This document shows positions 53,535-63,919 of a stretch of 64,000 bases of DNA, one piece after another. The number at the start of each line of letters is the position of its first letter. The stretch's first letter is position 1. Source of the DNA: an uncultured Caldilineaceae bacterium. GTDB lineage: Bacteria; Chloroflexota; Anaerolineae; Caldilineales; Caldilineaceae. The stretch lies in assembly GCA_951812725.1 (NCBI GenBank), contig OX638330.1:1922001-1986000 (forward strand). Reading direction: 5' to 3'. The notes beneath the pieces are model-generated. The model did not search any database and was not told the origin of the DNA. It was given only the letters and a program-made list of their open reading frames with translations. The position numbers and the translations under genes are program-made.

Positions 53535-54959
53535 TTAACTGCCAAGTACGCCTGCGAATTGTTCCTTTCCTTTTAGTTCCAGTTCCAATTCCAGCATGGG
53601 AGTATCGAATGGGTAACTGCCGGTGAAACAGGCGTTGCAGTAGCCATCGTCTGCACGGAGCGTGCTCATCATGCCGTCCACGCTGAGAAAGGACAATGAT
53701 TCGACACCTATGTAGACCCTGATTTCTTCCAGGTTCTTCTGCGCGGCGATTAGCTCCGATTGGCTAGCCATGTCGACTCCCATAAAACAGGGAAATCGAA
53801 TTGGCGGACAGGCAACACGCATATGGACTTCGGAAGCGCCTGCGTCCCGCAGTAGCTGCACAAGCGGGCCGCTCGTATTTCCTCGCACGATAGAGTCGTC
53901 CACCAGGACAACCCGCTGACCCTTTAGATTGTCGGGCAGAGGGTTGAATTTCATTGCTACGCCGACTTTCCGCTGGCGGTCGGTCGGTTGTATAAAGGTG
54001 CGTCCGATATAGCGGCTCTTTATGAGACCTTCGCTGTAGACGATCCCGCTTTCCTGGGCAAAGCCGATGGCGTGAGGAGTGCCGCTGTCAGGTACGGGAA
54101 CAACGATATCGGCCTCAGCCGGGGCCTCGCGGGCCAGTTGGCGTCCCAGTGCTTGGCGCACTCGGTGTACAAGGCGACCGCCTAGAATGCTGTCAGGGCG
54201 CGCGAAATAGATCTGCTCGAACGTGCAAAACGCTGCCTTTTCTGCCGGTACACCCTGAACAATTTCGTATCCGTCCTGGTCTATGCGTACAATTTCACCC
54301 GGTTCAATCTCCCGTATGGCACGAGCGCCAATTGTTGCGAAGGCGCAACTCTCAGAGGCAATAGCCAGGCCATTCTCAAGCTCTCCCAACACCAGCGGGC
54401 GCAAACCCCAAGGGTCCCTCACCCCATAGATGGCATCGCGGGTAAGAATCGTCAGTGCGTACGCGCCCTCGGCAATCGTCATCATCTGGCGAATGCGTTG
54501 CAACCACGTACCGCGGGCACCGGCCAAGAGGTGGATGATCAGCTCGCTGTCGGTCGATGTGGACAAGCCAACCCCTCGTTCCAGAAGCTCGCGGCGAAGT
54601 TTGGGCGCGTTAACTAAATTGCCGTTATGGCCAATAGCCAAAGGGCCGTCGAGAGTTTCCAAAATGTAGGGCTGGGTATTGTTTAGCCGGGGCGATCCGG
54701 TCGTGGAATAACGTGTGTGGCCTATTCCCAAATGTCCTTGCAAGTGATGCAAATTGTCTTCATTAAAGACCTGTGAAACCAACCCCAACCCTTTGTGGAT
54801 ATGGGCGGTCTTGCCGTCGCAGGTTGCAATGCCGGCGGCCTCTTGGCCTCGATGCTGCAGGGCGTAAATGGCAAAATAAGCCAGCCTGGCAATGTCCATC
54901 CCAGGGGCACTGATGCCGAATACGCCGCATGCTTCGCGGGGTGAGTCTAACAGAGACAT
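53535..54959 (-). CDS. purF: Amidophosphoribosyltransferase
   Basis: 474 residues. The propeptide MSLLDSPREA precedes Cys11, the N-terminal nucleophile of the glutaminase domain (CGVFGI), with HRGQEAAGI and GIGHTRYSTTG. The transferase domain has the PRPP motif VVLVDDSIVRGNTS. YCNACFTGSYPF near the C-terminus is the cysteine motif of the [4Fe-4S]-containing, B. subtilis-like class, so oxygen sensitivity is expected. First step of purine synthesis. It is 98 bp after purK. Confidence 0.95.
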   Translation of the reverse strand: MSLLDSPREACGVFGISAPGMDIARLAYFAIYALQHRGQEAAGIATCDGKTAHIHKGLGLVSQVFNEDNLHHLQGHLGIGHTRYSTTGSPRLNNTQPYILETLDGPLAIGHNGNLVNAPKLRRELLERGVGLSTSTDSELIIHLLAGARGTWLQRIRQMMTIAEGAYALTILTRDAIYGVRDPWGLRPLVLGELENGLAIASESCAFATIGARAIREIEPGEIVRIDQDGYEIVQGVPAEKAAFCTFEQIYFARPDSILGGRLVHRVRQALGRQLAREAPAEADIVVPVPDSGTPHAIGFAQESGIVYSEGLIKSRYIGRTFIQPTDRQRKVGVAMKFNPLPDNLKGQRVVLVDDSIVRGNTSGPLVQLLRDAGASEVHMRVACPPIRFPCFMGVDMASQSELIAAQKNLEEIRVYIGVESLSFLSVDGMMSTLRADDGYCNACFTGSYPFDTPMLELELELKGKEQFAGVLGS

Positions 54960-55057
54960 ATCTGCAACTCCTTGAAGTACAGAGTGTCATCACGAGGTCA
55001 GCCGGCACTCCTCGACTTTACTCCGAGCATGACGTCAGGCCTTCTCCGACAACTTGC

Positions 55058-56257
55058 TCAGTTTCGCTGCAATGCCTTGCGCGCGGCGAGGCCCGTCTCC
55101 AATGCCGCCGCGGTAGAATCGGCGGTCACAGTCAGGTGCCCCATCTTTCTGCCTGGTCGCGCATTTCGTTTACCATACAGGTGCAGCTTTGCATCTTGAA
55201 ATGCCAGCAGCGACTGCCAGTTCGGTTCTCCATTATGCCAGAGATCCCCGAGCAGATTTAACATGGCCGCCGGGCGAATCAACTCTGTCGATCCAAGTGG
55301 CAGACCGCAAACCGATCTCAACTGCTGCTCGAATTGGTTGGTTACCGCGCCCTCGATCGTCCAGTGACCGGAGTTATGGGGCCTGGGAGCGATTTCGTTG
55401 ACCAGAATGAGTTCGCCTGCCCGTAACTCAGAGTCCGCCGTGTCGCAACGAACTTGCCGCCGCGGCAAGAGAAAGAGCTCCAGGCAGAGCACACCTTCCA
55501 GGCAGATGAATTCGCACAACTGACGGGCCAACCTTTCCGCCTCGGCAGCGACGGCCGGCTCTACCTCTGCCGGCGCGACCGTGACATCAAGTATGTGGTT
55601 AACGTGGCGATTCTCGACCAGAGGATAGGCTGCAAAGTCGCCGTCCGCCCCTCGCGCGGCCACCAACGAAACTTCCCTTTCAAAATTCACCTGGGCCTCC
55701 AGCACGCATGCCTGCCCACCAAGCGCTTGCCAAGCATCCTCAGTCTGTTCCTCGGATTCGAGTCGAATCTGTCCTTTACCATCATAACCGAAGGCCGCCG
55801 TTTTGAGAATGGCAGGAAAACCGATTTCTCCTGTGGCGATTCTTAGTTCAACAAGATTGGATACGGCGCGGTATGGTGTAACCGGCAGTCCCGCCTTGCC
55901 GAAGAGTGCCTTCTCCCGCAGTCGATTCTGCGCGGCGTGGAGTATGGAGCCGGTAGGGCGAACGAGTACGCCTTCCGTCTCAGCAATTTCAGTCACTAGC
56001 GAAGGTACGTTTTCGAACTCGAAAGTCAGTGCGTCGACTTCTTTCGTGAATGCGCGCACGGCTTCGCGGTCGTTGTAGTCTGCACAGACTTCGCGATCCG
56101 CGATCTGGCCCGTAGGGCTGTCTTCCTCCGGTGAAAAGGTATGCAAGCGATAGCCCATTCTGCGGGCCTCCATCGCCAGCATGCGCCCCAGTTGCCCGCT
56201 GCCAAAAACGCCGATTGTGGAACCGGGGGGCAATGGATCCTGACCATTCTGTGGCAC
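55058..56257 (-). CDS. purK: N5-carboxyaminoimidazole ribonucleotide synthase
   Basis: 399 residues from GTG 56257, chosen because GGGGAG overlaps the purE stop just upstream and homology starts here; the open frame continues to 56473 through purE in another frame. N-terminal TIGVFGSGQLGRMLAMEARR, PTGQIADREVCADYND, ATP-grasp with ILKTAAFGYDGKGQIRL, and EIAPRPHNSGHWTIEGAVTN, which binds metal and substrate. It makes N5-CAIR for PurE. 4 bp after purE, so translationally coupled. Confidence 0.94.
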   Translation of the reverse strand: MPQNGQDPLPPGSTIGVFGSGQLGRMLAMEARRMGYRLHTFSPEEDSPTGQIADREVCADYNDREAVRAFTKEVDALTFEFENVPSLVTEIAETEGVLVRPTGSILHAAQNRLREKALFGKAGLPVTPYRAVSNLVELRIATGEIGFPAILKTAAFGYDGKGQIRLESEEQTEDAWQALGGQACVLEAQVNFEREVSLVAARGADGDFAAYPLVENRHVNHILDVTVAPAEVEPAVAAEAERLARQLCEFICLEGVLCLELFLLPRRQVRCDTADSELRAGELILVNEIAPRPHNSGHWTIEGAVTNQFEQQLRSVCGLPLGSTELIRPAAMLNLLGDLWHNGEPNWQSLLAFQDAKLHLYGKRNARPGRKMGHLTVTADSTAAALETGLAARKALQRN

Positions 56258-56261
56258 CTTG

Positions 56262-56780
56262 CTACTCCCCTTCGCCAAGACGCTCGCCGAGTACTTGCTG
56301 GGCGCGTGAGTTTCGGAATTCCTGCAATTGCAGATGTAGTTCGGGCCGTGTAGCTCCAAGTATGGAAATCGCAAGTAGCGCGGCATTGATGGCGCCGGCT
56401 TTGCCAATAGCCATGGTGGCGACGGGTACGCCCGCCGGCATCTGCACGATGGATAGCAGCGAATCCATACCATTTAGGGCCTGGCTCTGCACGGGCACAC
56501 CAATCACGGGCAAGAGCGTATGGCCGGCCACCATTCCAGGTAAGTGGGCAGCGCCGCCGGCTCCGGCAATAATAGCTTCCAGGCCGCGACCGGCGGCAGT
56601 CGAAGCGTACTCGGTCATCCACTCGGGTGTTCGGTGGGCCGAGACTACGCGGCATTCATGCGGGAGTTTGAAGTCGGCAAGTGTCTCAGCCGCAAACTTC
56701 ATGCACCGCTCCCAGTCGGACACACTACCCATGATTACACCTACAAGGGGTGATGGCTTTTTGGCATCCACTTGCAGCAA
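56262..56780 (-). CDS. purE: N5-carboxyaminoimidazole ribonucleotide mutase
   Basis: 172 residues. [30 protein letters not shown] and [19 protein letters not shown] are the class I PurE motifs, including the Ser/Asp and His-Arg that bind the nucleotide. The C-terminal helix differs little from the family. It converts N5-CAIR to CAIR. Coupled to purK and 21 bp after purC. Confidence 0.95.
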   Translation of the reverse strand: MLQVDAKKPSPLVGVIMGSVSDWERCMKFAAETLADFKLPHECRVVSAHRTPEWMTEYASTAAGRGLEAIIAGAGGAAHLPGMVAGHTLLPVIGVPVQSQALNGMDSLLSIVQMPAGVPVATMAIGKAGAINAALLAISILGATRPELHLQLQEFRNSRAQQVLGERLGEGE

Positions 56781-56801
56781 CTCCTTACTGTACCGCCAGG
56801 A

Positions 56802-57791
56802 CTATTGCGGCGCGAAACGCGCCCGCAAATTCTTCTCCACCCTTGCGGCAACTGGCAGCTCGCCCACAACAAATCGGCGCCCCGTCAGAAGTTCGTAACT
56901 CCGGATATAGCGCTGGCTCGCTTGCAGCGCCAAATCTTCCGTCAGCGACGGCGGGGCTCCGTCGCCCAGATAGCCTCGCGCCGCGTAGGCCAGACGGACA
57001 AACTCTTTGTCAAAGTTCTCAGGCTCCGGAATTGCCAGGCCGTCGCCCAGCCTCTGTTCGCGGGCCTTACGGACCTCTTCATAGCTAGCCGCAGTCCAGA
57101 ACCGGCTTGAGTCGGGCGTGTGGATCTCGTCGATCAGGAGCAGCTCACCGTCTTCTGCCAGTCCGAATTCGTATTTGGTATCAACCAACAGAAGCCCTCC
57201 CCGAGCTGCAATCTGCTGGCCTCGGGCAAAAAGCGCAAGCGCGACAATGCAGACTCGATCCCACAACCCCTCCTCTACCAGCCCCTTGTCAACAATTTCT
57301 CTGCTGGTAATGAGTTCGTCATGGCCTCCCTTTTCGGCCTTGGTTGTAGGTGTAATTATCGGCTGGAGGAGGGGATCATTCTTGCTCAATCCATCTGGGA
57401 ATTCCATGCCGTAAATCCGGCGCTCGCCCTGGCTGTATCGATACCACAGGCTCGTCTTAGTTACGCCAGAAATGTAGCCCCGCACGACAACCTCAACGGG
57501 AAGTGTTCGGCACTTTCGGCCAACAGTTACATTTGGGTCAGGAGACTCAACGAAGTGACTGGGAATAATATCTCGAGTTTGATCAAACCAGAAGGCCGCA
57601 AGTTGATTCAGCACCTGCCCTTTGAACGGAACCAAGCCAAGGATGTGGTCGAATGCGGACAGTCGGTCAGTTGTGATTAGGATGAGCTGATCGTTGCGCT
57701 CGAAGATATCGCGTACTTTGCCGCTTCGCTTGACCCCCAGAAAGTCCAAGTCAAGTCCAGCGAATGTCTGTTCCAGCACTCGGGAGTCCAT
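56802..57791 (-). CDS. purC: Phosphoribosylaminoimidazole-succinocarboxamide synthase
   Basis: 329 residues, the longer form of the family. GKVRDIFERNDQLILITTDRLSAFD at the N-terminus, EVVVRGYISGVTKTSLW, and LLLVDTKYEFGL with LIDEIHTPDSSRFW after it are signature segments for ATP and CAIR binding. It joins aspartate to CAIR. 53 bp after purQ. Confidence 0.95.
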   Translation of the reverse strand: MDSRVLEQTFAGLDLDFLGVKRSGKVRDIFERNDQLILITTDRLSAFDHILGLVPFKGQVLNQLAAFWFDQTRDIIPSHFVESPDPNVTVGRKCRTLPVEVVVRGYISGVTKTSLWYRYSQGERRIYGMEFPDGLSKNDPLLQPIITPTTKAEKGGHDELITSREIVDKGLVEEGLWDRVCIVALALFARGQQIAARGGLLLVDTKYEFGLAEDGELLLIDEIHTPDSSRFWTAASYEEVRKAREQRLGDGLAIPEPENFDKEFVRLAYAARGYLGDGAPPSLTEDLALQASQRYIRSYELLTGRRFVVGELPVAARVEKNLRARFAPQ

Positions 57792-57844
57792 CTCTAGCTA
57801 CTCCTTAATTCGTCTCGCAGCAGCACGCGTATAGCTACTTCGAC

Positions 57845-58651
57845 TTAACCAGAAGCACTGTCAATCATCGCTCTAAAGAGCGATAGTCCTAGCTGCCCTT
57901 CTCCCCCAAGTGGATTCTGAATTGGGTCGACGTGATCCTCTGGATGGGGCATAAGGCCCAAGACGTTACCGGCGGCGTTACAGATTCCGGCGATGTCGGC
58001 GACCGATCCATTGGGGTTGAGAGGATAGCGCCCTCCGGCAGGACTTCCACTGGCATCTATGTACCTGAATGCTACCAACCCATTCTGCTCCAAGCGATTG
58101 AGTGCCTCGCGATTGTAAACTTGGAAGTTACCTTCGCCGTGGGCCACCGGGCAAAATATAGGTTGGTCCACCTTGGCAAGAAAGTCAGCCCGAGTACCCT
58201 GGTCCACGGCCAAATGGACCCAACGGCATTCGAAGCCACCGCTGTCATTATAAGTCAGGGTCACTTGACGTTTCCCGAATGGACTCCCGTGAGGCTTCTG
58301 ACTGTTCTCGTCATCTGGGTCACCGGGCAATAGGCCCGCCTTTACCAGGGTCTGAAAACCGTTGCAGATGCCCAGAACCGGCTTGCCAGACGCGATGAAC
58401 TCGTGAAGCTGATCGTGGACATAAGCGTGCAGATCCAGAGCCTGGCGAACGCCGGCGCCGAGAGCGTCACCGTAGGAGAATCCGCCTGGTAGAATCAGCA
58501 TGCCATAGTCTGACAGCGAGAATGCACCCGCCCGCAACTGATTGATATGCACAATGTGCGGCGCTCCGCCTGCCAGTTCACAGGCACGCGCGGCCTCGGC
58601 GTCCCTGTTGGCGCCGGAAACGTGGAGAATCAAGACAGGCAAGGTCATCAC
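57845..58651 (-). CDS. purQ: Phosphoribosylformylglycinamidine synthase, glutaminase subunit
   Basis: 268 residues; ATG at 58651 or the next one at 58648. Class I amidotransferase: [18 protein letters not shown], the nucleophile Cys in [19 protein letters not shown], and the His/Glu pair in [11 protein letters not shown]. It supplies ammonia to PurL, whose gene ends 49 bp upstream. A few tens of residues longer than the shortest PurQ proteins. Confidence 0.94.
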   Translation of the reverse strand: MMTLPVLILHVSGANRDAEAARACELAGGAPHIVHINQLRAGAFSLSDYGMLILPGGFSYGDALGAGVRQALDLHAYVHDQLHEFIASGKPVLGICNGFQTLVKAGLLPGDPDDENSQKPHGSPFGKRQVTLTYNDSGGFECRWVHLAVDQGTRADFLAKVDQPIFCPVAHGEGNFQVYNREALNRLEQNGLVAFRYIDASGSPAGGRYPLNPNGSVADIAGICNAAGNVLGLMPHPEDHVDPIQNPLGGEGQLGLSLFRAMIDSASG

Positions 58652-58700
58652 TATCGCGCACCCACACTCTGTTTAAGGGTTACTTCCTCCAAAGAGCCAT

Positions 58701-61625
58701 TCATTCGACACTATTCCCTTTCCAGGCTGAAACTATCTCATTCAGTGGAAGAGAGAGGAGTTGCAGCCGGTCATGCAAACAGACCAGATTTTCGGTCGGC
58801 GTGACAGCTCCAAGTTGGAAGATCGGCAGCCCAGTCATAGTCGCTTCAAAACCGTCCGCGTCGCGGGGTGCGACTTCCACAAGTAGTCGACCATTGCTCT
58901 CGCTGAAAAGTAAGACATTGACGTGGGACATTTTGTTCCCTGGCACTTGCCCAATATCCACCCTCGCACCGAGCCGCCCTCCGATACACATTTCAGCCAA
59001 GGCGACCATCAGACCGCCCTCACTCAAATCGTGACAGCTCTGAATCAGCCCGAGGAGCATGGCAGAGTGCAGTGCACGGTAGAGCTTAAGCGGCTCAGAA
59101 GGCATGGAGGGAGTCTCGCCTCCATCCAATTCCTGCAGGTGGCAGAGAAGCGAGCCGCCCAACTCTTCACGCGTCTCCCCCAGCAGGTAGATTAAATTCC
59201 CAGGTTGTTTGAGATTGGAGGAACATACCTTACGCATGTCGGGAACCAGGCCAATGGCCGAAATAAGTAGTGTCCCCGGAATCGGCTGGCCGTCAAACTC
59301 ATTGTAAAGGCTGTCTTTGCCGGATATAAAAGGGGCGTTGTAAGCAGTGGCGGCGTCGAAACAACCCTGGCACGCGCGCACAAGGGCGCCCAGCCGGTCT
59401 GGCAAGGTGGGGTTGCCCCAGCAAAAGTTGTCTAGAAGCGCGATCCTATCGGGGTCGGCCCCGACGGCAACGGCGTTGCGAAAAGCTTCGTCTACCGCGC
59501 TTACCGCCATCGCGTAGCAGTCCCGCTTGCCCAGCAGAGGATTCACGCCAGCGCTGAGAGCGAAGGCGCGGTCATGGCTCCAGGTGCCCATTGGCTTGAG
59601 CACAGCCGCGTCGGCAGGTCCGTCCATGTGCGGCCCGACGAATGGACGGCCGATGGTGCCGCCGCGGACCTCGTGATCATAGGTGCGCACGATCCGTTCC
59701 TTGCTAGCCACCGAAGGATGGCTAAGCATCTGCAGTAGAATCTCTTTCGCGTCGGTCTGCGCAATCGCCTGCTCCAGTGGGACTTGGAGGGAGGACTCCT
59801 GCCCTTGACGATCCAGATAGTGGGCTGCGCGCCGGGGAAGAGGAATGCCGTCGTGCAAAAAAGACATAGGCAGCTCAGCGACTGCGCGGCCACCGTAGCG
59901 CACGCGCAGCCAGCCATCACCGCTGAAATGGCCCAAGTCGCGCATTTCGACATCCCACAGGTCTGCCAGTTCTTGGAGGCGAGGCAGGTTGGCGTTGGGC
60001 ACGGCCATTACCATACGCTCCTGGGCCTCAGACAACCAGATTTCCCATGGCGTAAGTCCGGGATATTTGAGAGGAACATCCTGCAACTCTATATCGGCGC
60101 CTAACTCTTCTCCCATCTCGCCGACAGCTGAAGAGAGGCCGCCCGCACCGCAGTCGGTAATCGCGTTGTAAAGCTGCCCATCTCTGGCTGCCTCTACCAG
60201 TTCAATCAAACCTTTTTCTGTGATTGGATCGCCGATTTGCACGGCACTGCCAGACTCCATGTGGGTGGCCTGGGTCAACTCGGCAGAGGAAAACGTTGCG
60301 CCGTGAATGCCGTCGCGACCCGTGCGCCCGCCCAGAACCACGATGCGGTCTCCCTCCCTGGGCTGGGTCGGATGGGACCCTTTGGGAAGCAATCCAACGG
60401 CGCCGCAGAAGACGAGCGGATTGCCCAGGTAACCCTCGTCGTAGATTACTGCACCGTTGACTGTCGGCAGGCCGAGCTTGTTGCCATAGTCGCCAATTCC
60501 GGCCACGACACCGTCGGCGACGCGGGCCGGATGTAGAACCCCTGCGGACAATTCGTCCTGTGGCAGGTCTTGAGGCCCGAAGCAAAGTACGTCTGTGCAG
60601 GCGATGGGCCTGGCCGAAACCGCGATAATGTCGCGTACGACGCCGCCGATGCCGGTATTTGCTCCGCCAAAGGGCTCGAGCGCTGATGGGTGATTATGCG
60701 TCTCAACTTTGAATGCCAGGTCAAACTGATCATCGAACTCAATAATGCCGGCATCGTCGACGAAGGCCGATCGGACCCATGAACGATTTACTTGCTCGGT
60801 CGCTGCCTGAATATAGGTCTGCAACAGGCCTTGAATCTCCTCAACCTGAAGCGCGTGCCCTGAAAGAGATTGCTGCGTAAAGGCAATGGTAGACTTGAAT
60901 GTCTTATGGACGCAGTGCTCGCTCCAGGTCTGAGCAAGCGTTTCCAATTCGACATCGGTAGGGGCGCGGCCGATTTCATCGTAGAAGCTCTGGATCTCCT
61001 TCATCTCCTGTGCGTCAAGCGAGAGCATTCTTTCCTTACTACATTGAAGCAGCTCGGCTTCATCCAGCCCTGCCAGGTGGACCCTATCTACCCGATCGCG
61101 GGCTGCGCTGCCGTGACCGAAAAGCGGATCGATAGGTCCGAGGCTGTAGCGCTCAATTGTATCATTGCACAGGAGTCCTCGTGCCAGCGTGTGCAGGTCG
61201 GCCCGGGAAAGATCTCCCGTCAAGCGGTATTGGGTAGCGGTTGCTGCCTCCAGGCCGCGAATGCCCAGTTCCGCTGCGCCCCGCTCCAGTTCACGCGCCG
61301 CCACGTCTGTTACGCCTGGACGCAAGGCCACTTCAATCACATACACACCTTCACCGGAGGGGTGTTGGTCCGGGCCGCCGGCCGCTTCAATCCGTTGCAA
61401 TGTGGAGTACTTGGCCGTCTCTGTCACAGGATCGACCAAAAGAAAAGCACAGAGCTTTTCGAGCTGCTCTGTGCTCGGCGATTCACCTTTGTGGCTGGAA
61501 ATGAAATAGAGATGCGACCTTCGGCAAGCTTGCAGCGAATCCACGCCCAACCTGCGTGCAGAGCCCGCAATCCAGGGATCGCCTTCGTCGCTTTGGGTGG
61601 TGACTTCAATGCGTAGGGTCGCCAC
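58701..61625 (-). CDS. purL: Phosphoribosylformylglycinamidine synthase, PurL with N-terminal PurS-like fusion
   Basis: 974 residues. The start is the GTG at 61625, because CAGAGGAGA lies directly before it; the frame extends to 61643. From about residue 200: [35 protein letters not shown] motifs ([19 protein letters not shown]), and a second FGAM-synthase half with [14 protein letters not shown]. About 190 residues precede the PurL core and appear to hold two PurS-like units ([12 protein letters not shown] and [13 protein letters not shown] start similar beta-alpha patterns). No separate purS is seen, so the fusion probably supplies it. First gene of the purine run; separated from tRNA-Glu by 117 bp. 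Confidence 0.93.
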   Translation of the reverse strand: MATLRIEVTTQSDEGDPWIAGSARRLGVDSLQACRRSHLYFISSHKGESPSTEQLEKLCAFLLVDPVTETAKYSTLQRIEAAGGPDQHPSGEGVYVIEVALRPGVTDVAARELERGAAELGIRGLEAATATQYRLTGDLSRADLHTLARGLLCNDTIERYSLGPIDPLFGHGSAARDRVDRVHLAGLDEAELLQCSKERMLSLDAQEMKEIQSFYDEIGRAPTDVELETLAQTWSEHCVHKTFKSTIAFTQQSLSGHALQVEEIQGLLQTYIQAATEQVNRSWVRSAFVDDAGIIEFDDQFDLAFKVETHNHPSALEPFGGANTGIGGVVRDIIAVSARPIACTDVLCFGPQDLPQDELSAGVLHPARVADGVVAGIGDYGNKLGLPTVNGAVIYDEGYLGNPLVFCGAVGLLPKGSHPTQPREGDRIVVLGGRTGRDGIHGATFSSAELTQATHMESGSAVQIGDPITEKGLIELVEAARDGQLYNAITDCGAGGLSSAVGEMGEELGADIELQDVPLKYPGLTPWEIWLSEAQERMVMAVPNANLPRLQELADLWDVEMRDLGHFSGDGWLRVRYGGRAVAELPMSFLHDGIPLPRRAAHYLDRQGQESSLQVPLEQAIAQTDAKEILLQMLSHPSVASKERIVRTYDHEVRGGTIGRPFVGPHMDGPADAAVLKPMGTWSHDRAFALSAGVNPLLGKRDCYAMAVSAVDEAFRNAVAVGADPDRIALLDNFCWGNPTLPDRLGALVRACQGCFDAATAYNAPFISGKDSLYNEFDGQPIPGTLLISAIGLVPDMRKVCSSNLKQPGNLIYLLGETREELGGSLLCHLQELDGGETPSMPSEPLKLYRALHSAMLLGLIQSCHDLSEGGLMVALAEMCIGGRLGARVDIGQVPGNKMSHVNVLLFSESNGRLLVEVAPRDADGFEATMTGLPIFQLGAVTPTENLVCLHDRLQLLSLPLNEIVSAWKGNSVE

Positions 61626-61742
61626 AGCTCTCCTCTGAATCAAAAAGGCCCAATGTCAAGTTGTGGAGGGACCACCTTATGACACAGGGCTCTTCTGAAC
61701 AAGCAGATGCTTGATCTTACGCCTCTTAGGGCGGCTTAGTTG

Positions 61743-61815
61743 TACCCCCAAGGGGATTCGAACCCCTGTTGCAGGCTTGAAAGGCCTGAGTCCTAGTCCT
61801 CTAGACGATGGGGGC
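61743..61815 (-). tRNA. tRNA-Glu (anticodon TTC)
   Basis: On the minus strand: acceptor GCCCCCA paired with TGGGGGT (first pair G-U), D arm TCGTCTAGAGGACTAGGA, anticodon stem CAGGC / GCCTG around CTTTCAA (anticodon TTC), T arm AGGGG-TTCGAAT-CCCCT. 73 nt including the discriminator A. It lies just upstream of purL on the same strand. Confidence 0.92.
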
Positions 61816-61839
61816 GTGCTGGACGAAAGCACAAGGGAA

Positions 61840-61869
61840 AGTTTAACAGAGAGAAACCTCACAGGTCAA
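61840..61869 (-). promoter_or_regulatory. Promoter candidate of tRNA-Glu (and possibly the purine operon)
   Basis: Minus strand: TTGACC (61869-61864, 5 of 6 to TTGACA), 18-bp spacer, TAAACT (61845-61840, 4 of 6). It ends 24 bp before the tRNA. No separate promoter was seen in the 117 bp between tRNA-Glu and purL, so read-through into purL is possible. Confidence 0.45.
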
Positions 61870-61975
61870 ATTTGGCGGAGTTCTTGATCGCTTTGAAATC
61901 GCATAAGTAGTGACCGGATGACACTAGGATCCTTACCTAATCACCCGGTTATCAGTCCTCTCAACGGTCGCTCAT

Positions 61976-62806
61976 CTAGCGGCGACTGACTTGCCAGAGC
62001 TCCACAACCAAGTCGGATGGGAAACCGCTAGGGTCAAATTCGGCGGTCTCCCAAGCGTTGCACCCAACACGAGCAAACAGCTCTTCAATAGTCCGGGAGG
62101 AGTGATGTTGTGCCTCACCTACAGTCTGATAGAGATAGACCGCGGAGGGCAGAATCACTGGATGGCCCATTTCATAGAGCGCGTACGCTGTTCCGCCGTC
62201 ACCGAGCCTTTGCATAAATTCGACCTGTTTCTGAGCAATGGTCTCTCCGCCGCGGATGGCGGTAACGTCGAATCGGAAGGCAAAGTGGCTGCGAAGATAT
62301 CCCTGCTCTTGAAGGAATCTTCCAATCCGTTCGATCGCGACTCCAACTGCTACGAAGTCGCTTTCGTTCTGCAGAGCGCTTGGGAGTTCCAGTGCCAGTC
62401 GGTCTGACAGTTGGCCGAAGAAATGCGAACCCACTCTTTCTGAGAACTTACGGCGTGCGGCTGCCAGGTCGTCGCCACTGTACTGCGACGCCAACGAGCC
62501 AAAGGCCGAACAGAAGAAGGCATAGGAAAGGGCGTCAAACTCGCCAGATTGAACTGAGTCGAGATCTTCTGATGCGGCGAAACGCTCGGCAAGTCGGGGT
62601 CTGGCTACTCGCTTGTAAACCAGCGAGATATACTCGTCGACCATAGCCTGCACCGAAGCGATACCGTCTGAGATCGAGGCCAGAGGTCCCCAGTGGGCCA
62701 TTACAGCCTCTGTCATCATCGCCAGAAAAGGTTCGCCTATAGGCCACCACTCTTGAAAATCGGGGTAGGGATGTTGTGATACGACAGATGAGAGGGTAGT
62801 TGACAT
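61976..62806 (-). CDS. Unrecognised soluble protein
   Basis: 276 residues from ATG 62806 with AGGTG upstream; a longer frame to 62878 has no ribosome site. No signal peptide or membrane segment. Mixed helical composition, with hydrophobic aromatic patches (PYPDFQEWWPIGEPF near the N-terminus; YAFFCSAFGSLASQY centrally) and a C-terminal part GGTAYALYEMGHPVILPSAV, then YLYQTVGEAQHH. No family is recognised. It is divergent from an amino-acid binding protein gene, with a 122-bp spacer holding a palindromic operator-like site. Confidence 0.6.
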   Translation of the reverse strand: MSTTLSSVVSQHPYPDFQEWWPIGEPFLAMMTEAVMAHWGPLASISDGIASVQAMVDEYISLVYKRVARPRLAERFAASEDLDSVQSGEFDALSYAFFCSAFGSLASQYSGDDLAAARRKFSERVGSHFFGQLSDRLALELPSALQNESDFVAVGVAIERIGRFLQEQGYLRSHFAFRFDVTAIRGGETIAQKQVEFMQRLGDGGTAYALYEMGHPVILPSAVYLYQTVGEAQHHSSRTIEELFARVGCNAWETAEFDPSGFPSDLVVELWQVSRR

Positions 62807-62866
62807 GGGTTCACCTATGTAGGTGGAGGGACGTATTACTTGTTTTTTGTACCCTGTAATATCATA

Positions 62867-62897
62867 TGTACAGTACACGTTCGCTTTTCTGTACAGT
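62867..62897. promoter_or_regulatory. Operator-like repeats TGTACAGT in the divergent spacer
   Basis: TGTACAGT occurs at 62867-62874 and again at 62890-62897, 23 bp apart (about two helical turns). The first copy extends to the near-palindrome TGTAC-A-GTACA. They lie between the unknown gene (minus) and the amino-acid ABC gene (plus). A dimeric repressor or activator could control both; no regulator gene is in the window. Confidence 0.45.
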
Positions 62898-62928
62898 CAT
62901 TCTATCTGACCTGGTTGGAGGATGCACA

Positions 62929-63828
62929 ATGAAACGACTACTGCCATTCCTACTGATTGCTGCCCTCTGGGTTGGCGCGTGTGTGACACCTGTAGCCCCA
63001 CAGGATACAGCCGCCGGCGATGAAAGTGGCTCGAAGGCCGCGGCAGACGACCTGCTCGCGGAAATCATGGCGCGCGGTACAATCCGAATCTCCACAGACC
63101 CGAACTACGCGCCGCAGAGCTTTCTCGACGAAAGCGGAAATTTCAAGGGCTTCGATGTGGACGTAGCTCAAGAGATAGCAAGACGTATTGGCGTCGAAGT
63201 TGAGTTTGTTACGCCGGACTGGGATCTGATCACTGCAGGCAATTGGGGAGACCAGTGGGACATGAGCGTCGGCTCGATGACGGTCACCACGGCGCGGCAG
63301 AAAATCCTCGACTTCGCCTCTCCCTCCTACTACTATACGCCGGCCCAGTTTGCGGCGGTAAATGGGTCGGGGATCGAGTCCCTGGATGATTTGAACGGTG
63401 CGACTATCTGTGTAGGCGCGTCCACCACTTACGAAAGTTGGTTGATGGGCGATATGGAAAGTTTGGGACTGCCGCCTGCCAGCTTCTATATTGACGCCCC
63501 GCCGGCCGATGTATCAATAGTCCCGTTGACTGTCGACAACGACTGTGTCCAGCAGATACAGGCCGGAAGACAGGAGTTTCAGGCGTTCCTGACCTCGAAC
63601 ACTGTGGTCGAGGCGGCGCTTGCTGAAGGCGTCGCAATCCACAGAGTGGGCAAGCCGGTATTCTCTGAAAACCTTGCCGTAGCTTTTGATAAGAACGCTT
63701 CCAAGGACGTTGCCAGTTTGGTTGCAAAGGTTAGCGAAGTCATCGCCGGCATGCACGCTGACGGCACGCTAAGCGACCTGTCGAATGAGTGGTTTGGTGA
63801 GGACCTGACAACTGATCCGACAAAGTAA
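62929..63828 (+). CDS. Amino-acid-type ABC transporter substrate-binding lipoprotein (family 3)
   Basis: 299 residues from ATG 62929, fixed by GGAGG upstream. Lipoprotein signal LLPFLLIAALWVGAC, then a short polar linker. The mature part shows the SBP_bac_3 pattern: IMARGTIRISTDPNYAPQSF, GFDVDVAQEIARRIGVEVEF, WDMSVGSMTVTTARQKILDF, and LNGATICVGASTTYESWL. It binds a polar amino acid or similar ligand. A partial gene begins 91 bp downstream, probably the permease. Confidence 0.88.
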   Translation: MKRLLPFLLIAALWVGACVTPVAPQDTAAGDESGSKAAADDLLAEIMARGTIRISTDPNYAPQSFLDESGNFKGFDVDVAQEIARRIGVEVEFVTPDWDLITAGNWGDQWDMSVGSMTVTTARQKILDFASPSYYYTPAQFAAVNGSGIESLDDLNGATICVGASTTYESWLMGDMESLGLPPASFYIDAPPADVSIVPLTVDNDCVQQIQAGRQEFQAFLTSNTVVEAALAEGVAIHRVGKPVFSENLAVAFDKNASKDVASLVAKVSEVIAGMHADGTLSDLSNEWFGEDLTTDPTK

Positions 63829-63919
63829 GCGGGAGCAGGCAATATAGTTCGAACTGCGCAGCCGAAACAGCCTCCATGGAGCGAAGAGGAGGGCGCAGTC
63901 GTTCCTTACGGGAATCGGA

